From: Neofusicoccum parvum
Taxonomy: Eukaryota; Ascomycota; Dothideomycetes; Botryosphaeriales; Botryosphaeriaceae
NCBI GenBank assembly: GCA_020912385.1
Contig: CP087211.1
Span: 868,001-932,000 of the forward strand
Reading direction: 5' to 3'
DNA length: 64,000 nucleotides
The notes beneath the pieces were generated by a model. That model was not told the origin of the DNA, did no database searches, and saw nothing but the letters and a program-made list of their open reading frames with translations. A program made the position numbers and the translations under genes. Positions 31,919 to 43,546 of this stretch are shown here, piece by piece. Positions within the stretch are counted from its first letter, which is position 1. Every line of letters begins with the position of its first letter.

Positions 31919-33476
31919 ATGAGCTTGCGCAACGCCGTCCCCCCGCAGCAGCACGGCGAGCCGCCCGTGCGCGTGCCCAACGATGACTCGGACGTCGAGG
32001 AGGAGGCCCTCGCCAACGACTACAAGGAGCAGGTCCAGTACGACGACGGCATGGACGCCCTCGACCGCACCTCGTCGCTGGGTGGCCAGGACATCCACGC
32101 CCAGCTCGCTGCTGCCGCCACCCCGCTCGAGTTCCAGGCCACCCTGGAGACCAAGTTCGCCAGCTACGACAACTACTGCAGCCTCTTCCACTTCATCCTC
32201 AACTCCGACGGCCCCGTCGACCTCGAGGTCCCCAACGTGAGCCCCCATCCATGTGCGTGTGGTGTCAGATGGCGTTGCGATTAATGCGTAGAGGCAGTAC
32301 TACTGGGCCTGGGACGTCATCGACGAGTTCATCTACCAGTTCAACAGCTTCTGCAGTTTCAGGCAAAAGGTCGCGCTGAAGGGTGACAATGAGGAGGAGA
32401 TCCAGCTGCTCCGCGAGAACCCCAACACCTGGGGCTGCTACAGCGTCCTGAACGTCCTGTACTCGCTGATCCAGCGCTCGCAGATCAGCGAGCAGCTGGC
32501 CGCCATGAAGCGCGGCGAGGACCCGGCCCAGTTCGCTGGCGAGTATGGCAACCGCCCGCTGTACAAGATGCTCGGCTACTTCTCCATCATCGGCCTGCTC
32601 CGCGTCCACTGTCTGCTCGGCGACTTCAGCCTGGCCCTCAAGACCCTCGACGACATTGAGCTCAACAAGAAGGCCATGTTCGCCCGCGTCATGGCCGCCC
32701 ACTTCACGACCTACTACTACGTCGGTTTCTCATACATGATGATGCGCCGCTACGCCGACGCCATCCGGATGTTCAGCCACATCCTGGTCTACGTCTCGCG
32801 GACCAAGAACTTCCAGAAGAACGCCCAGTACGACTCCATCACCAAGAAGAACGACCAGATGTACGCTTTGATCGCCATCTGCGTCGCCTTCCACCCCACC
32901 AGGCTGGACGACACCATTCACACCGCCCTGCGTGAGAAGTACGGCGAGCAGTTCAACCGCCTCCAGCGTGGTGGTCCCGAGACCCTTCCCCTCTTCGAGG
33001 AGCTCTTCCGCCAGGCTTGCCCCAAGTTCATCTCCCCCACCCCGCCCGACTTCGACAACCCGGAGGTCAACGTCGACCCCATTGACCACCACTGCCGCAT
33101 CTTCATGGAGGAGGTTAAGATCAACATGTGGTCGCCTACCGTCAAGAGCTACCTGAAGCTGTACACCACCATGGATCTCAAGAAGCTGGCTGGTTTCCTC
33201 GATGTGGAGCCCGAGAAGCTGCGTTGCTGGTTGCTCGTCAACAAGCAGAGGAGCAGGCAGGTCAGGTGGACTGAGGGTGGCCTGCTTGACGGTGACGTTA
33301 TCAACAGCAGCGACCTTGACTATGCTATAGAGGGCGTAAGTGGCTTTTTGATTTCCGCAACTTCCATACAAATCAGATCACTAACTTTTCTTCAGGACCT
33401 CATCCACGTTTCCGAGGCCAAGGTTGGCCGTAGGCTCGTAGACTGGTACCTCCGCAACCTTGCTAGGACGTACTAG
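31919..33476 (+). CDS. translation initiation factor eIF3 subunit L
   Basis: Three exons, 31919-32236, 32292-33335 and 33396-33476, with introns of 55 bp (GTGAGC...GTAG) and 60 bp (GTAAGT, branch CTAAC, TTCAG), both phase 0, give 480 residues. The sequence matches eIF3l along its length: WDVIDEFIYQFNSFCSFRQK, NTWGCYSVLNVLYSLIQRSQ, YKMLGYFSIIGLLRVHCLLG, FSLALKTLDDIELNKKA and YVGFSYMMMRRYADAIRMF. TPR-like helices precede the PCI region near the C terminus, which ends HVSEAKVGRRLVDWYLRNLA. The acidic N terminus (NDDSDVEEEALANDYKEQ) is usual. eIF3l belongs to the eIF3 complex that recruits 40S ribosomes and mRNA. Confidence 0.96.
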
Positions 33477-36029
33477 AATACTGGACGTCGGTTTGGAAGG
33501 AAATTCGCATTCGGGATATGAACGGCTTCGCTGGATGATTTCCAAGTGTTCGGAGCGTTTTGGACGGCCCTCACGAAAACGAGGGCCCGCCGGCATGGAC
33601 TTCTGGAGTGCGGTAGAGCGAGGAGACGCCGGTGCTTGCTCCATTTATTTTTTGGTGCCTGCGGGGTGGCGCCAGTTGCTTAGACTCTTTTCCAAAAGTC
33701 CATGCATGGGTAGGAGTTTATCACATGATTGATGGTTCAGGGACTCCTCAGAGAATTAAAAAGCAGGTGTCGGGGCAGTAGTATTTGTGACGGTTCGAAT
33801 GTAGGGAGAGTCGGAAAAAATACCGGCGGTGGGAATCTACTCCGTGTGCCCTTCATGCTTGGCACGACGGTTGACAGGGAAGTTTTGCGAGGACTACCCA
33901 CTACTACCTTGAGGAAATACGAATGATGTTTTTTTTTTGCATGCTATATTTTTCGCATGTTTCGCCTTGTGTTCCTATTACCCGAGTTCTCCCATGTCCG
34001 AGACCAGCAGTTCCCACACCGCGGAAGTGGGCCGCAAAAGATATGAACCGCTTCAACTACCCATACATATAGCTTGCTTACTTTGAAGTTGACCCGTTCT
34101 ATCAGTTAGAGCGCATCATGTACCACTATTTCTTTCACGACCCGCTGTGCTGCTGTCTCCGGGTTTCATAAGAGCTGGCGTCTCACTACTCTTGATACCT
34201 CGTCACAGACAGTAAAGAGAGTACGGTGGGAATCTTCCCTTATATATATCGAAGAAGCCCGTGAGTATAAAATTACTATTTACGTAAATTCCTTTTTAAT
34301 TTATGAATGTTATATATTGAATTTGTCTATAAAATATTAAGAGTGTCGATTAGTAGCTTTTTTTTTTTTCAAAAAAAAACCTTAAGTATTCGTGAAAATT
34401 TATCCCCGATCTACTTATACACCGGCGTCAAACGCGGTCACTACTACGACGGACCGACTGTGTTGGGTTTCAGTCGATGTGAAAGACCATTCGGCCAACC
34501 TCCCGTGCGTACCGCGAAGAGCTAGGGTTTGAAAGGAAGAGACGTGGTGAACGTCGTTTACGACATCACAAAAGAGGGATCGCATAAGGAGAAGCTTGCG
34601 GAGGACGGTGCGAGCAATGACGATGGGTCTGCGATCAGCATAAAGGTTGTCTACAAGGGACAAGAGGTATGGCTGTCTCGTAAGGGTAGAATTGCGGTGA
34701 AGATGTCCAACACTCTCGTCGACTGGCTGTCGGGGCTTCCTACTGATTCGGAACTCCCTGTAGAAGATCGGTATCCTCTACATACTGTGTGCTGATGCTT
34801 CTGAGTTTTATTGTGGGGTAGCTTTTCGGTATATTCACTGCGCTGGCTTGGAGTGATGGAATTGTACAAGTTCTGCGAGAGGGTAGCTTAGCCTTTAGAT
34901 ATTCTATGTATAAAGGGTGTTGCCGAGCTATATTACCACTTTGATGCTCTGAAAATCTCCCTTTGTTGCAGTATGCGTATCCGTAGTTTTGTCACGACGA
35001 GCAGAGCAGCAATTTAATGTTCTGGCCCGGTGCAGGGTGGCACTTCAAATTTGTTTGAGGACAGCAACATATGCTCATTATACTAGGGGTCATGCATAGC
35101 ACTCTGCGCTGGATTAGAGATAGGTTTGCAAGTGGTCTTCTCATTGCGCTCAGGTTTGGGACATTTGAAGAACTAGCGATATAGCTGTCAAGGTCTATAG
35201 ATGTGGGTGAGTTCGAAAAGCCGACTACAAAATGACTCGTGGGAGCTGCGCATTTCTGAAGCTTTGAGTTGTGCCCACACATCCCTCGTACCGTGCCCGT
35301 CACGTTATTCTGATTATTATATTATTCTTGAGCGAAGACTCAGTCACCTAACAGGGCGTATAGTGAGTTTCACCGCAATCCGAGTTTCCTCTCAACATCT
35401 CCTAACAAAACATCAATAGGCTCAGTGGTAGAGCGCCCGCTTTGCAGCAAAATCTCGAATGCGGGAGGTCTAGGGTTCGATCCCCTATTCGTCCACAATT
35501 CTTTTTTGTTTTGGTCACTATATACATAGATAGCCCAAGTACATTTTTTAGCCTTCGAGAATCAAGTGCCATCGACTGCTAGGATCGGATCGTTTGCGTG
35601 GATGAGCCGCATACCGAGGCAGCGAATAGCTTCTGGCTCCAGACCTGTCAGATTCAAAGACTGCGGATGAGAATTACACATGTAGCATTTCTTATTCTTT
35701 TCTCTAGGATACTATTCTAATGACCGTCGACAACGGGCTGTCGTCAGCGAGCGGATCCGTGATTACGAGTGGATCGAAGTGGCGCCTTCACGCTGGATAA
35801 AGGCTCTGTAAATTAGCGCAAGACAGAGCTGCCAGCAAGACGATAGCTAAAGCAGCAAACAGCAGACGCCGGGTGCTTGAGAGCATGCTTATGAAAAGAG
35901 ACGACAAGAAAGCTTGGTAAACCGATACGCCCCCAAACCAGATATCATCCAACCAGTCCTAAACGCCATGCCCGCTCCTGTTCCCGGATGAATTACAACA
36001 GCAAGATTACGGTCTCTCCCCGCTCTCAC
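33477..36029. other. AT-rich island with one tRNA-like locus
   Basis: This 2.5-kb gene-poor stretch lies between eIF3l and UBC6. The section from about 33.9 to 35.4 kb is strongly AT-rich with T and A homopolymers (for example near 34352-34379). A stretch from 34529 to 34795 is open for 88 codons from a TTG and reads fairly naturally (ISIKVVYKGQEVWLSRKGRI), but it has no ATG and stops precede it; it may be a relic. The tRNA-like locus at 35409-35495 is listed separately. No transposase or reverse transcriptase motif was seen. Confidence 0.5.
35409..35495 (+). tRNA. tRNA-Ala(TGC)-like locus with small intron; acceptor stem defective
   Basis: The D arm (GCTC...GAGC), anticodon stem (CCCGC/GCGGG), T arm (TAGGG TTCGATC CCCTA) and 3' acceptor strand TTCGTCC plus A are present. 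The anticodon reads TGC in the loop TTTGCA, with about 13 nt inserted after position 37, the standard site of nuclear tRNA introns. A T-rich pol III terminator (TTCTTTTTT) follows directly. The 5' acceptor strand should be GGACGAA to pair, but the sequence there reads roughly ACATCAA, pairing at only three positions, and one extra base lies before the D arm. The locus may therefore be a pseudogene, or be altered by mutation or assembly. Confidence 0.6.
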
Positions 36030-36851
36030 TCAAGTGGTCTCGACACCGAAGACACGGGTGACCAGGACGTAGCCGAACAAAAAGGCGGCACCGATAAGGT
36101 ACTTGTTGCGGCTCAACCAGCCCTGACCGGCATCCCTTGCAACCTGGCCTCCCTCCACAACAGCACCGAGGCTGCCGCTGCCGCCAGGCCGCCTCCGCAG
36201 AGCGGCAGCCTCGGGAGCGCACGGGGGGTGACCGTCGACGTGCTGAACCTGGGGCATACCGGTAGCCGGGTCGATTTTGTTCTCCTTGATCCAGCGCCAG
36301 TTCTCAGCATCCAGTTCAGGCCACTCCTGGCGGAACTTGGCACCGCCGTCGCCGGCCTTGATGGCACCGGCACCACCAGCCTTGGGGCGAATAGCAGCGG
36401 CATGCGAACCGCCGCCAGTGGAGTTCCACCAGCGAGACCTGCTGGCAAACAGGCGGCGCTCAGCATCGGAAGCGCGGACGCTGCCGGTGGTCATCTCCTC
36501 GCTCGTCATGAAGCTCATCAGGCCGATCAGGATGGTGCTGACCTCCCAGGCCGGGTTGAAGCTCTTCGGGTGGAAGTCGGAGATGCTGAGACAGAGGCGC
36601 GTGGAGGGCTGGAAGCGGCCGGAGGGCGTGTGCATGCGGATGGCAGGCGGAGCGAAAGGGTAGTCGGGCGGGAACATGAGCGTGCCCCAGTACTGGCCGC
36701 CGTCGTACGGGGTGCCGGGCGGGCCGGTGAGGATGTAGTGCCATTCGAGAATGTTGTTCTCGGACGGGTGTGCGACAATGTACGGCGGAGGGTTCTGAGA
36801 GATGGTCTTGTACTCGCGCGTCAAACGCTTTGTCGCCTGGGGGGTGGCCAT
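36030..36851 (-). CDS. UBC6: ER tail-anchored ubiquitin-conjugating enzyme E2
   Basis: A single exon encodes 273 residues from MATPQATKRLTREYKTI. The UBC fold is complete: ILEWHYILTGPPGTPYDGGQ, LMFPPDYPFAPPAIRMHTPS, then the active-site Cys87 in TRLCLSISDFHPKSFNPAW, followed by ILIGLMSFM. The lack of a classic HPN before the Cys is normal for the UBC6/UBE2J group. A Gly/Ala-rich linker leads to a C-terminal membrane anchor (YLIGAAFLFGYVLVTRVF, residues about 251-268) with a very short lumenal end, typical of tail-anchored Ubc6. It acts in ER-associated degradation with Doa10-type ligases. It is divergently paired with SAM50, 350 bp apart. The 121 extra in-frame upstream codons are Ser/Arg/Ala-rich and judged to be 5' flank. 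Confidence 0.95.
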   Translation of the reverse strand: MATPQATKRLTREYKTISQNPPPYIVAHPSENNILEWHYILTGPPGTPYDGGQYWGTLMFPPDYPFAPPAIRMHTPSGRFQPSTRLCLSISDFHPKSFNPAWEVSTILIGLMSFMTSEEMTTGSVRASDAERRLFASRSRWWNSTGGGSHAAAIRPKAGGAGAIKAGDGGAKFRQEWPELDAENWRWIKENKIDPATGMPQVQHVDGHPPCAPEAAALRRRPGGSGSLGAVVEGGQVARDAGQGWLSRNKYLIGAAFLFGYVLVTRVFGVETT

Positions 36852-37201
36852 GGCGGGCGGAGTGGCGGAGGGGCGGTGGGCGGATGGCTTTCTGCGCAAT
36901 GCGCCGGCGGGGTAGGAGAGGGCGAGCGAGACGAAGGGCGGCAGAGAGCGGCACAGGGCGCAGTGAGCGGCGAGAAGGAGGCGCAGAGGGCGGGAGGGAG
37001 TCGGTGGTGTAGGTGAGCAGGCGAGATGGACAGGTGTGGAAGCGACGGCTACGGAGGCGGAGCGGACAAAGGACGGCAGGCCACCGAGCGCCAAGCCGGG
37101 CGCGCGCGAGCTGCGCTGGGCTGTTGCCCTCAGCGTCACCACCACCCACGCCCGCATCGCACCACCGCCCTCACTCCCCCACTGCACCGCCCGCGAGCCC
37201 A
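36852..37201. promoter_or_regulatory. divergent promoter, UBC6 / SAM50
   Basis: The 350 bp between the two outward-pointing start codons must serve both genes. The sequence is GC-rich. No TATA box is evident. Confidence 0.5.
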
Positions 37202-39033
37202 ATGGCGTCGCCACAGGACGACCATGTCAGTCGCCGCCCTCGTGGCCTTGCCCTGTCTCAATGCGCCCACTAACAGAGCCTGCAGGTGTTCGAGAAGCTG
37301 AAGCAAAAAGTCGACCCGGCCGAGCTTCAGCAGCGCCAACACGAGATCAACGAGCGCATAGCCGCCCAGTATGAGAGGGCCCAGGCTCGCCAGGCCGAGC
37401 TGGTATGTTTTGCCCCATTTCGTACGTTCGCGACGCAGCGACGGACCAGTCTCACTTGGGGAGAACCATTCGTCCGAACCAGTCCTGCATCATTCTTGTT
37501 GCACCTTCGATCTGGAGGAGTGCTCCTAGCCCGTATATGGCATTGGCCAGCCATTGCACACGACCGGCTTTCGGGTCTGCGCGTCCCAATTCCTAACTGA
37601 CTCCGGCAGGTCGGCAGTAACTTTACGCTACCGGTGACCATCTCGTCGGTCCGCGTGCTGCATGCGAAGCACACCCGCCACTCCTTCCTCGAGGGCGTCT
37701 TCAGCCCGCTACTGAGCGCCAACCGGGAGGCTTCATACCAGCTGGAGGATGCTCTTGCAGACATTGGCGGAGCCGCCAACAAGCTCGAGAAATTCGGTCT
37801 GCTCACCATGCCTCGCTGCGGCGTCTGCTTGCTGACGACCGGGTAGATATCTTTAAGTCGCCCATCTCCGTCTACATCGATAGGCCCGACAAGTCCAACC
37901 CCAGCACTACCCCCACCGACATCGACGTCTACCTGCACGCTCGCGAGCGCTCCCGCTACACCATCAAGACTGGTACTGAGGCTGGTTCTGCCGAGGGCTC
38001 CGCCTATGCCAGCGTCCAATTGCGCAATCTCTTTGGCGGCGCCGAGTCGCTCAACGCCCACGCGTCCGCCGGCACGCGTACCCGCTCCGCCTACTCTGCT
38101 TACTTCGACACTCCCATCCTTAGCAATCCGGACCTGCGCTGGGAGATCGGCGGCCTGGCGAGCTCAACATTGAAGAGCTGGGCCAGCCACGAGGAGGTGC
38201 TTAAGGGAGGGTCCACCAAGCTCAGGTGGCAGAGTTCTGGCGGCCACCGTCATGAGTTTGCTTACTCCGGCTTTTGGAGGCAGATTACCGGTCTCGCCGC
38301 AACCGCGTCGCCCACGGTCCGTGCCGATGCCGGAGATTCGTTCAAGTCCAGCGTTTCGCACACCTACACTCTCGACCGCCGTGACTTCCCGCTCCTGCCT
38401 TCGCGCGGCTACCTACTCAAGACCATTGCAGAGTTGGCCGGTGGTCCGCTCAAGGGTGACGTTGGCTTCGGCAAAGTCGAGCTGGAATCGCAGGCTGCCT
38501 TGCCCTTCGCCCCGATTCCTGGAGTTGCACTGACTACCAGCTTCCGTGCCGGTGCGCTCTACCCGTTGACTGATGGCAACGGCAAGCCGTCTTCCTCTCG
38601 GATCAACGACCGCTTCCAACTCGGCGGCCCTACCGATATCCGCGGCTTCCGGCTTGCAGGTCTCGGACCCCGCGACGGGCCGGATGCCGTTGGCGGTGAT
38701 GTCTTCGCCGCGGGCAGTGCAAGCCTCATGCTGCCGCTGCCGCGCGTTGGCGCTGAGACGCCACTCCGCCTACAAGCTTTCGTCAACGCCGGACGTCTAC
38801 TTGCCCTCAAAGACAAGAGAGACAGCAACGGAGATGCAGACATTAAGGAAAGTATGAAAGCAACGCTGGAGGAGCTGAAGAATGGCCTTCCCAGCGCTGC
38901 AGCCGGCATCGGTCTTGTCTACGCGCATCCTGTCGCACGGTTTGAGGTCAACTTCTCATTGCCGCTGGTGTTACGCAAGGGCGAGCAGGGCCGGAAAGGA
39001 GTGCACTTTGGCGTCGGAATCGAGTTCATGTAG
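37202..39033 (+). CDS. SAM50: SAM complex beta-barrel assembly protein
   Basis: Exons 37202-37225, 37286-37402, 37610-37796 and 37847-39033 give 504 residues. Introns are 60, 207, 50 bp: GTCAGT...GCAG, GTATGT with branch CTAAC...GCAG and GTCTGC...GTAG. The first exon codes for only MASPQDDH. Exons 2-3 encode a helical leader (VFEKLKQKVDPAELQQRQHE) and a POTRA-like segment (TISSVRVLHAKHTRHSFLEG). Exon 4 is the Omp85/bacterial-surface-antigen barrel: LQLGGPTDIRGF-type motif (RFQLGGPTDIRGFRLAGLGP), the conserved loop-6 RGF, and the C-terminal strand GVHFGVGIEFM. Sam50 inserts beta-barrel proteins into the mitochondrial outer membrane. The length fits fungal orthologues. Confidence 0.94.
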
Positions 39034-40902
39034 AAGCGGTCGGCTGTAGGACTAAGCAAGAAAGAAAGATTAATTTTCCCGTTCAACTCCAGACGATTGT
39101 AGCGTCGGCATTGGCCTTGATCTGCGTCCAGCCGTGTCGTGTAGAAAATCTCAGGCGTTTCTTGCCCCCCCACTTGGCACCAGTAAGCAAGGTCATGGTG
39201 GTTGCAAGAGAACGGAAGATAGTGGTGCCGACCTGCTTGCACTCTTCACACGGTCTTATCACTAGTGCTGGACGCACTCCACTTCGTCACAGCAAAGTAC
39301 GCGGCATCAGCTCCACGACGACGCAATCGACCGGAGCAATGGAAAACGGGCCGGTCAGATTTCGCCATCGCAAAACCACATCAGTGGCACTGCCCAGTTC
39401 AGCTGCTGTGCCGCCACGGCTTATGCCGAGCGCGCCTTGGGACGCCAGCCGGGACAAGGCCAACGACTGGCTGCTGAGACGGTAGGCTTGAATGGGAAAC
39501 CCACATCCGATACCAACGTTCCCCGTGGGGAACCAAGACAAACGCCGCACACGGCGGAGCGCGGCGCCAAGAGATCCAAGATCTCCGCCTCTCCGCTCTT
39601 CGACTCTTTCTGACCGCCATCACGCGCCCAACCTGGCCTGAATCTCGAGGACGGCTTTTTCTCCGCACCCTGTGCCTGGCTGCGGTCAGATTCCCACCCA
39701 GCGCCTTGGTACCGCACGGCAACTTGGCGCGGGGTCGCCGTACCTTGGCGGACGGAGCTCGGGGAGACCATTGGGCCCAGATGCCGTGCCACCTGGATTA
39801 GCAATTAAGGCATCAGAAGAGGCGCAAGATATCAGCCTCGTGTATGGTGCGCTAACCAAGGCAACGCATTGCTATTGGAACGCCTCAACGGACAGCTATA
39901 CAGCTCTCTGCATGGCTGGCTCTCCACCGTGAGCAGTCGCGCTCGCCACCCTGCGGCATTTTCCTAGACTACCAGCTCTTGCTGTCTCTCGCCGGCGCGG
40001 CTGGATCCCGCGCGGGAAGTAGCATGAGTTGGATGCCCAGCTCCTGGAGAGTTTTGCGACAGGACTGCCGACTCAGTTTTTATACTGCCCAGACTTCGCC
40101 TGACCAATTACGCTTATGCCGCGACCAATACCGAGGAAATCTTGTCAGTCTCCGTGGGATGGGGTCGCATGGCACTGGATTACAGATATGTGGATCATCC
40201 ATGGCCCTATCACGCCCATCTGTATGGCTTGCAGACGTTGCAACACACCAGTTCCGGGCCCGAGGAATCGTGGTCTTGGTCCAGCGACCAGGTCTCGCAA
40301 GCGCGCACAGCCCCGTGTACGCCGAACTAATGTCAAGGATGCGGAGGGAGCATGTCTAAGCGCGTTCGATTTACAGGGCAGGCACAGGAATCCTTCGGGC
40401 TTGTTCTGATACGACATGACGCCGATAGATTCCGCAAGCGTCGGCAACCCGAGAAGCACGCCAGAATCCGAACCGGGACGAGCAACGCCTCTTTACTTGG
40501 CCTTGTCCCTGACGTCGGGGTCATTCTTCGCAGACCTATGTCGCATGGGCAGCTCCCAAGGAAACGCCCAGCTACTGACCCCGCACCAGCCCACCCCCAT
40601 GGAGGTCGGCCAGGTCGCTGAATAGTGTTTGACGGCTGAAGCCCGGTCCGTATGCTTCTCGTTTCCAAGACGCTTTTCCGCCGCCGCCTGGTTGGCGGGC
40701 CGGAGTGGAGTCTGTTGGCTGTTGGGCGGAGAGAGTCTTGGACAGCCAGTGCCAAACTATATATGCCTGATCTTGTCTTCCCTGTGGCAAGACAGGAATC
40801 CTCTTGTTTTGAGCCTTCCTCAAGCTTGGGATCGATCTTGTCCACCTTCGATCAGCCTCCTCAGCCTCAACCTAAACCGGCGCCCAAGGCTCAGCTTCAA
40901 CC
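39034..40902. other. intergenic, no supported gene
   Basis: About 1.9 kb between SAM50 and the MFS gene. Overlapping short frames on all strands lack features. The right end is the MFS promoter, with a TATA-like element listed separately. Confidence 0.5.
40758..40764 (+). promoter_or_regulatory. possible TATA box of the MFS transporter gene
   Basis: A TATATAT-like element lies about 140 bp upstream of the ATG at 40903, followed by pyrimidine-rich sequence. This spacing is reasonable for a regulated nutrient transporter. Assignment is by position only. Confidence 0.35.
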
Positions 40903-42632
40903 ATGTCGGGAGTCATCGATGAAAAGAAGCAGGCGCAGCACGCCGAGCACATCGAGGACTTCGATGATCCCGAGAAACCACAGGCGCCTGCAGCCAGGCA
41001 GGACTACTCGGGTGCTGCTGAGAAAACTGATCCTGTGGAGATCGCGCTGGTCAGGAAGTTGGACCGATGGATTATGGTAAGTCCCTGCATTGTCGTCGTA
41101 TCTCGCCTTCACTGACATTTTGATAGCCAATGCTCTGGTCCATGTACTGGCTCAATTACCTTGATGTAAGTATTTACGAGAAGCAGTAAAAGCTCCACAG
41201 GTGCTGACCTTTCGACAGCGCAATGCCATTGCCCTGGCCCGTCTGAATGATCTGGAGGAGGATCTTGGACTTACTGGCACCCAATACCAGACCTGCGTCA
41301 GTATTCTTTTTGTCGGCTACCTCCTTGGACAAGTTCCCAGCAACATGTTCCTGACACGGACTCGACCTTCTTGGTACATGGGTGGCTGGTAAGTGAAGTG
41401 TTTACGTTGAGGTTGCTACATACAATGCTAACGCTTCCCGCAGCATGATGCTTTGGGCCGTCGTGTCTGCACTCACTGCTTTGTCGAAGAACTATACCGG
41501 ACTGCTGCTCACCAGATTCTTCCTCGGAGTGACTGAGGCGCCGTACTACCCCGGTGCTCTGTACATTCTCAGCCTTTTCTACACCCGCAAGGAGATTGCC
41601 ACGCGCATCAGCATCCTCTACACCGGCAATATCTTGGCCACCGCCTTTGCTGGCCTGATTGCGGCAGGCATCTTCCACGGCATGGATGATTTGGGCGGTA
41701 TCTCGGGATGGCGCTGGCTGTTCATCCTACAGGGCGTTGTCACCTTCGTCATTGCCGTCATCGGCTGCTTCATCCTGCCCGATTTCCCGCACAACACCAA
41801 ATGGCTTACCCAAGACGAGAGAGATCTCGCAGTGGCCAGAATCGAGAAGGACACCGTCGGTCTCAAGGGCAAGGGCACTCCTTTCGACGGCTTGAAACAG
41901 GCAGTCAAGGACCCCAAGGTCTGGCTCTTCGCCTTCATGCAGCACCAGCACTTGGCCGCCAACGGCTTCAAGAACTTCGTAAGGACCTAGTGTTTCCGAT
42001 ATGAGTAAGCCGGAAGAATCTGACAACGCAATCAACAGTTCCCTACCGTCGTCGAAACCCTCGGCTTCAGCACAACCATCACGCTCGTCCTGACCTGCCC
42101 GCCCTACGTCATCGCCGGTATCATCTCGATCGCAGTTTCATGGTCCTCCGGCCGTTTCAACGAGCGCACGTGGCACATCACCATCTCAAAGCTGGTCGCC
42201 ATCTTCGGCTTCGTGCTCGGTTGTGCTACCATGAACATGGGCGCCCGCTACTTCGCAATGTGCGTCTTCGCCATCGGAACTTACGGCGTCAATTCCATCA
42301 TCCTTGGCTGGGTTGGCGCTACCTGCGGCCAGACGCCTGAGAAGAAGGCTGTCGCGCTCAGCATCGTCAACACCTGCGCGAATATCTCCTTCATCTGGAC
42401 TCCGGTGCGTACTTCCCGTCTCGAGGTTCGGACGATCAGGATTTGCTAACAAGCACCGTAGTATCTCTGGTTTGACTCCGACGCTCCTCGCTACGCCGTC
42501 GCCATGGGAGCGAGTGCTGGGTTCAGTTTCCTGTGCTTCACCTGTGCTTGGATCATGAAGTTCGTTCTTAAGCGCAAGAACAAGAAGATGAGGCAGTCTG
42601 CGGATGAGACCACCCTCTTCTACGCCTACTAA
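40903..42632 (+). CDS. MFS transporter, allantoate-permease (Dal5) type
   Basis: Six exons: 40903-41076, 41127-41165, 41219-41388, 41444-41978, 42039-42404 and 42462-42632 (484 residues). All introns are 50-60 bp with GTAAGT-like donors and CTAAC/CTGAC branches. The family signature starts at the second exon: PMLWSMYWLNYLD followed by RNAIALARLNDLEEDLGL and YLLGQVPSNMFLTR. LTRFFLGVTEAPYYPGALYI is the hallmark of anion:cation symporter-type fungal permeases. About twelve hydrophobic helices are visible, with a central cytosolic loop (LPDFPHNTKWLTQDERDLAV). Substrates of the group include allantoate, nicotinate, pantothenate and other organic anions; this member cannot be specified. The 58-residue acidic N terminus is cytosolic. 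Confidence 0.93.
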
Positions 42633-43546
42633 ATTCTTGAGAATAGAAATGGATGCACTGGTTGGCTATCTGGGACAAGAAGTAATGAATACCAAAATAG
42701 TCCGAAGAGATGACTTCTGCAGTGCTCTTGAAGAGTGACCTGTCAGTACACTTCCTCTCTGCATGATTTATTTGCCTGCGGAAGCTTGACAGACAGACAG
42801 CTCACGAAGTCGTGGTGTCGAGGCATGAATATCACATTATTCTTTTGATCTAAATAATACTCCGTGAATATATGCTGTGGTATCTCTGACTTTTAATCCT
42901 CGAAATAAGAAAGTGACTGGTAACAATCCAGTGGCAAAGCCTTAGCCTTCGGCGGCCGTGCTCACATTGAGGCTTCCCTCCTCCCGTATTACTCGAATGT
43001 CACCGTCGAGCCCACGGGGGGTAGTTATGGCAAATTCTGGAGGGGTGATGCCACGCGGATTTGCTAACCGGCATAAATATGCAAAGTAAAAAAAATTTGC
43101 TAATGCATTTTCCACCACACCGCACCATGGAGAAATTCCCTCAAACAAGCCACATCTTCTCAAGTGGCGGAAGCTAAAATGTTAAGCAGAATGGACAATC
43201 ATACGGTATCGTGCCGAATAACCCGCGTTGGCGCCGTGGCGCCTTCGGGATGTCTGAAGCGCAGGAGATAGCGCTGGGCGGAATGGGAGCAAGTGGTTCT
43301 GGGCAGCCGGTAGTTTCCGTCGCTCTCGATGTACTCGGCCGTGTCTACGCAGGACTAGCGTAAGTCAAATGTTTGGCTGTAGTGACCGGAAGCATCCAGC
43401 AACAAAATGAGAGCGTGTAGAGAACTCATGTTTCGATACATGAGGGCCATTCCGTATTTAGTGCCATGAGGTTGTAGTAGTTGTCATTAGTGGAACAGTA
43501 TCAACGATCACACGTTTCTCGGTATTCCCACAACCGGCTGGGGCAA
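42633..43546. other. intergenic between convergent genes
   Basis: About 900 bp of moderately AT-rich sequence between the MFS stop and the stop of the minus-strand chromodomain gene. No gene or RNA was recognised. Confidence 0.5.
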
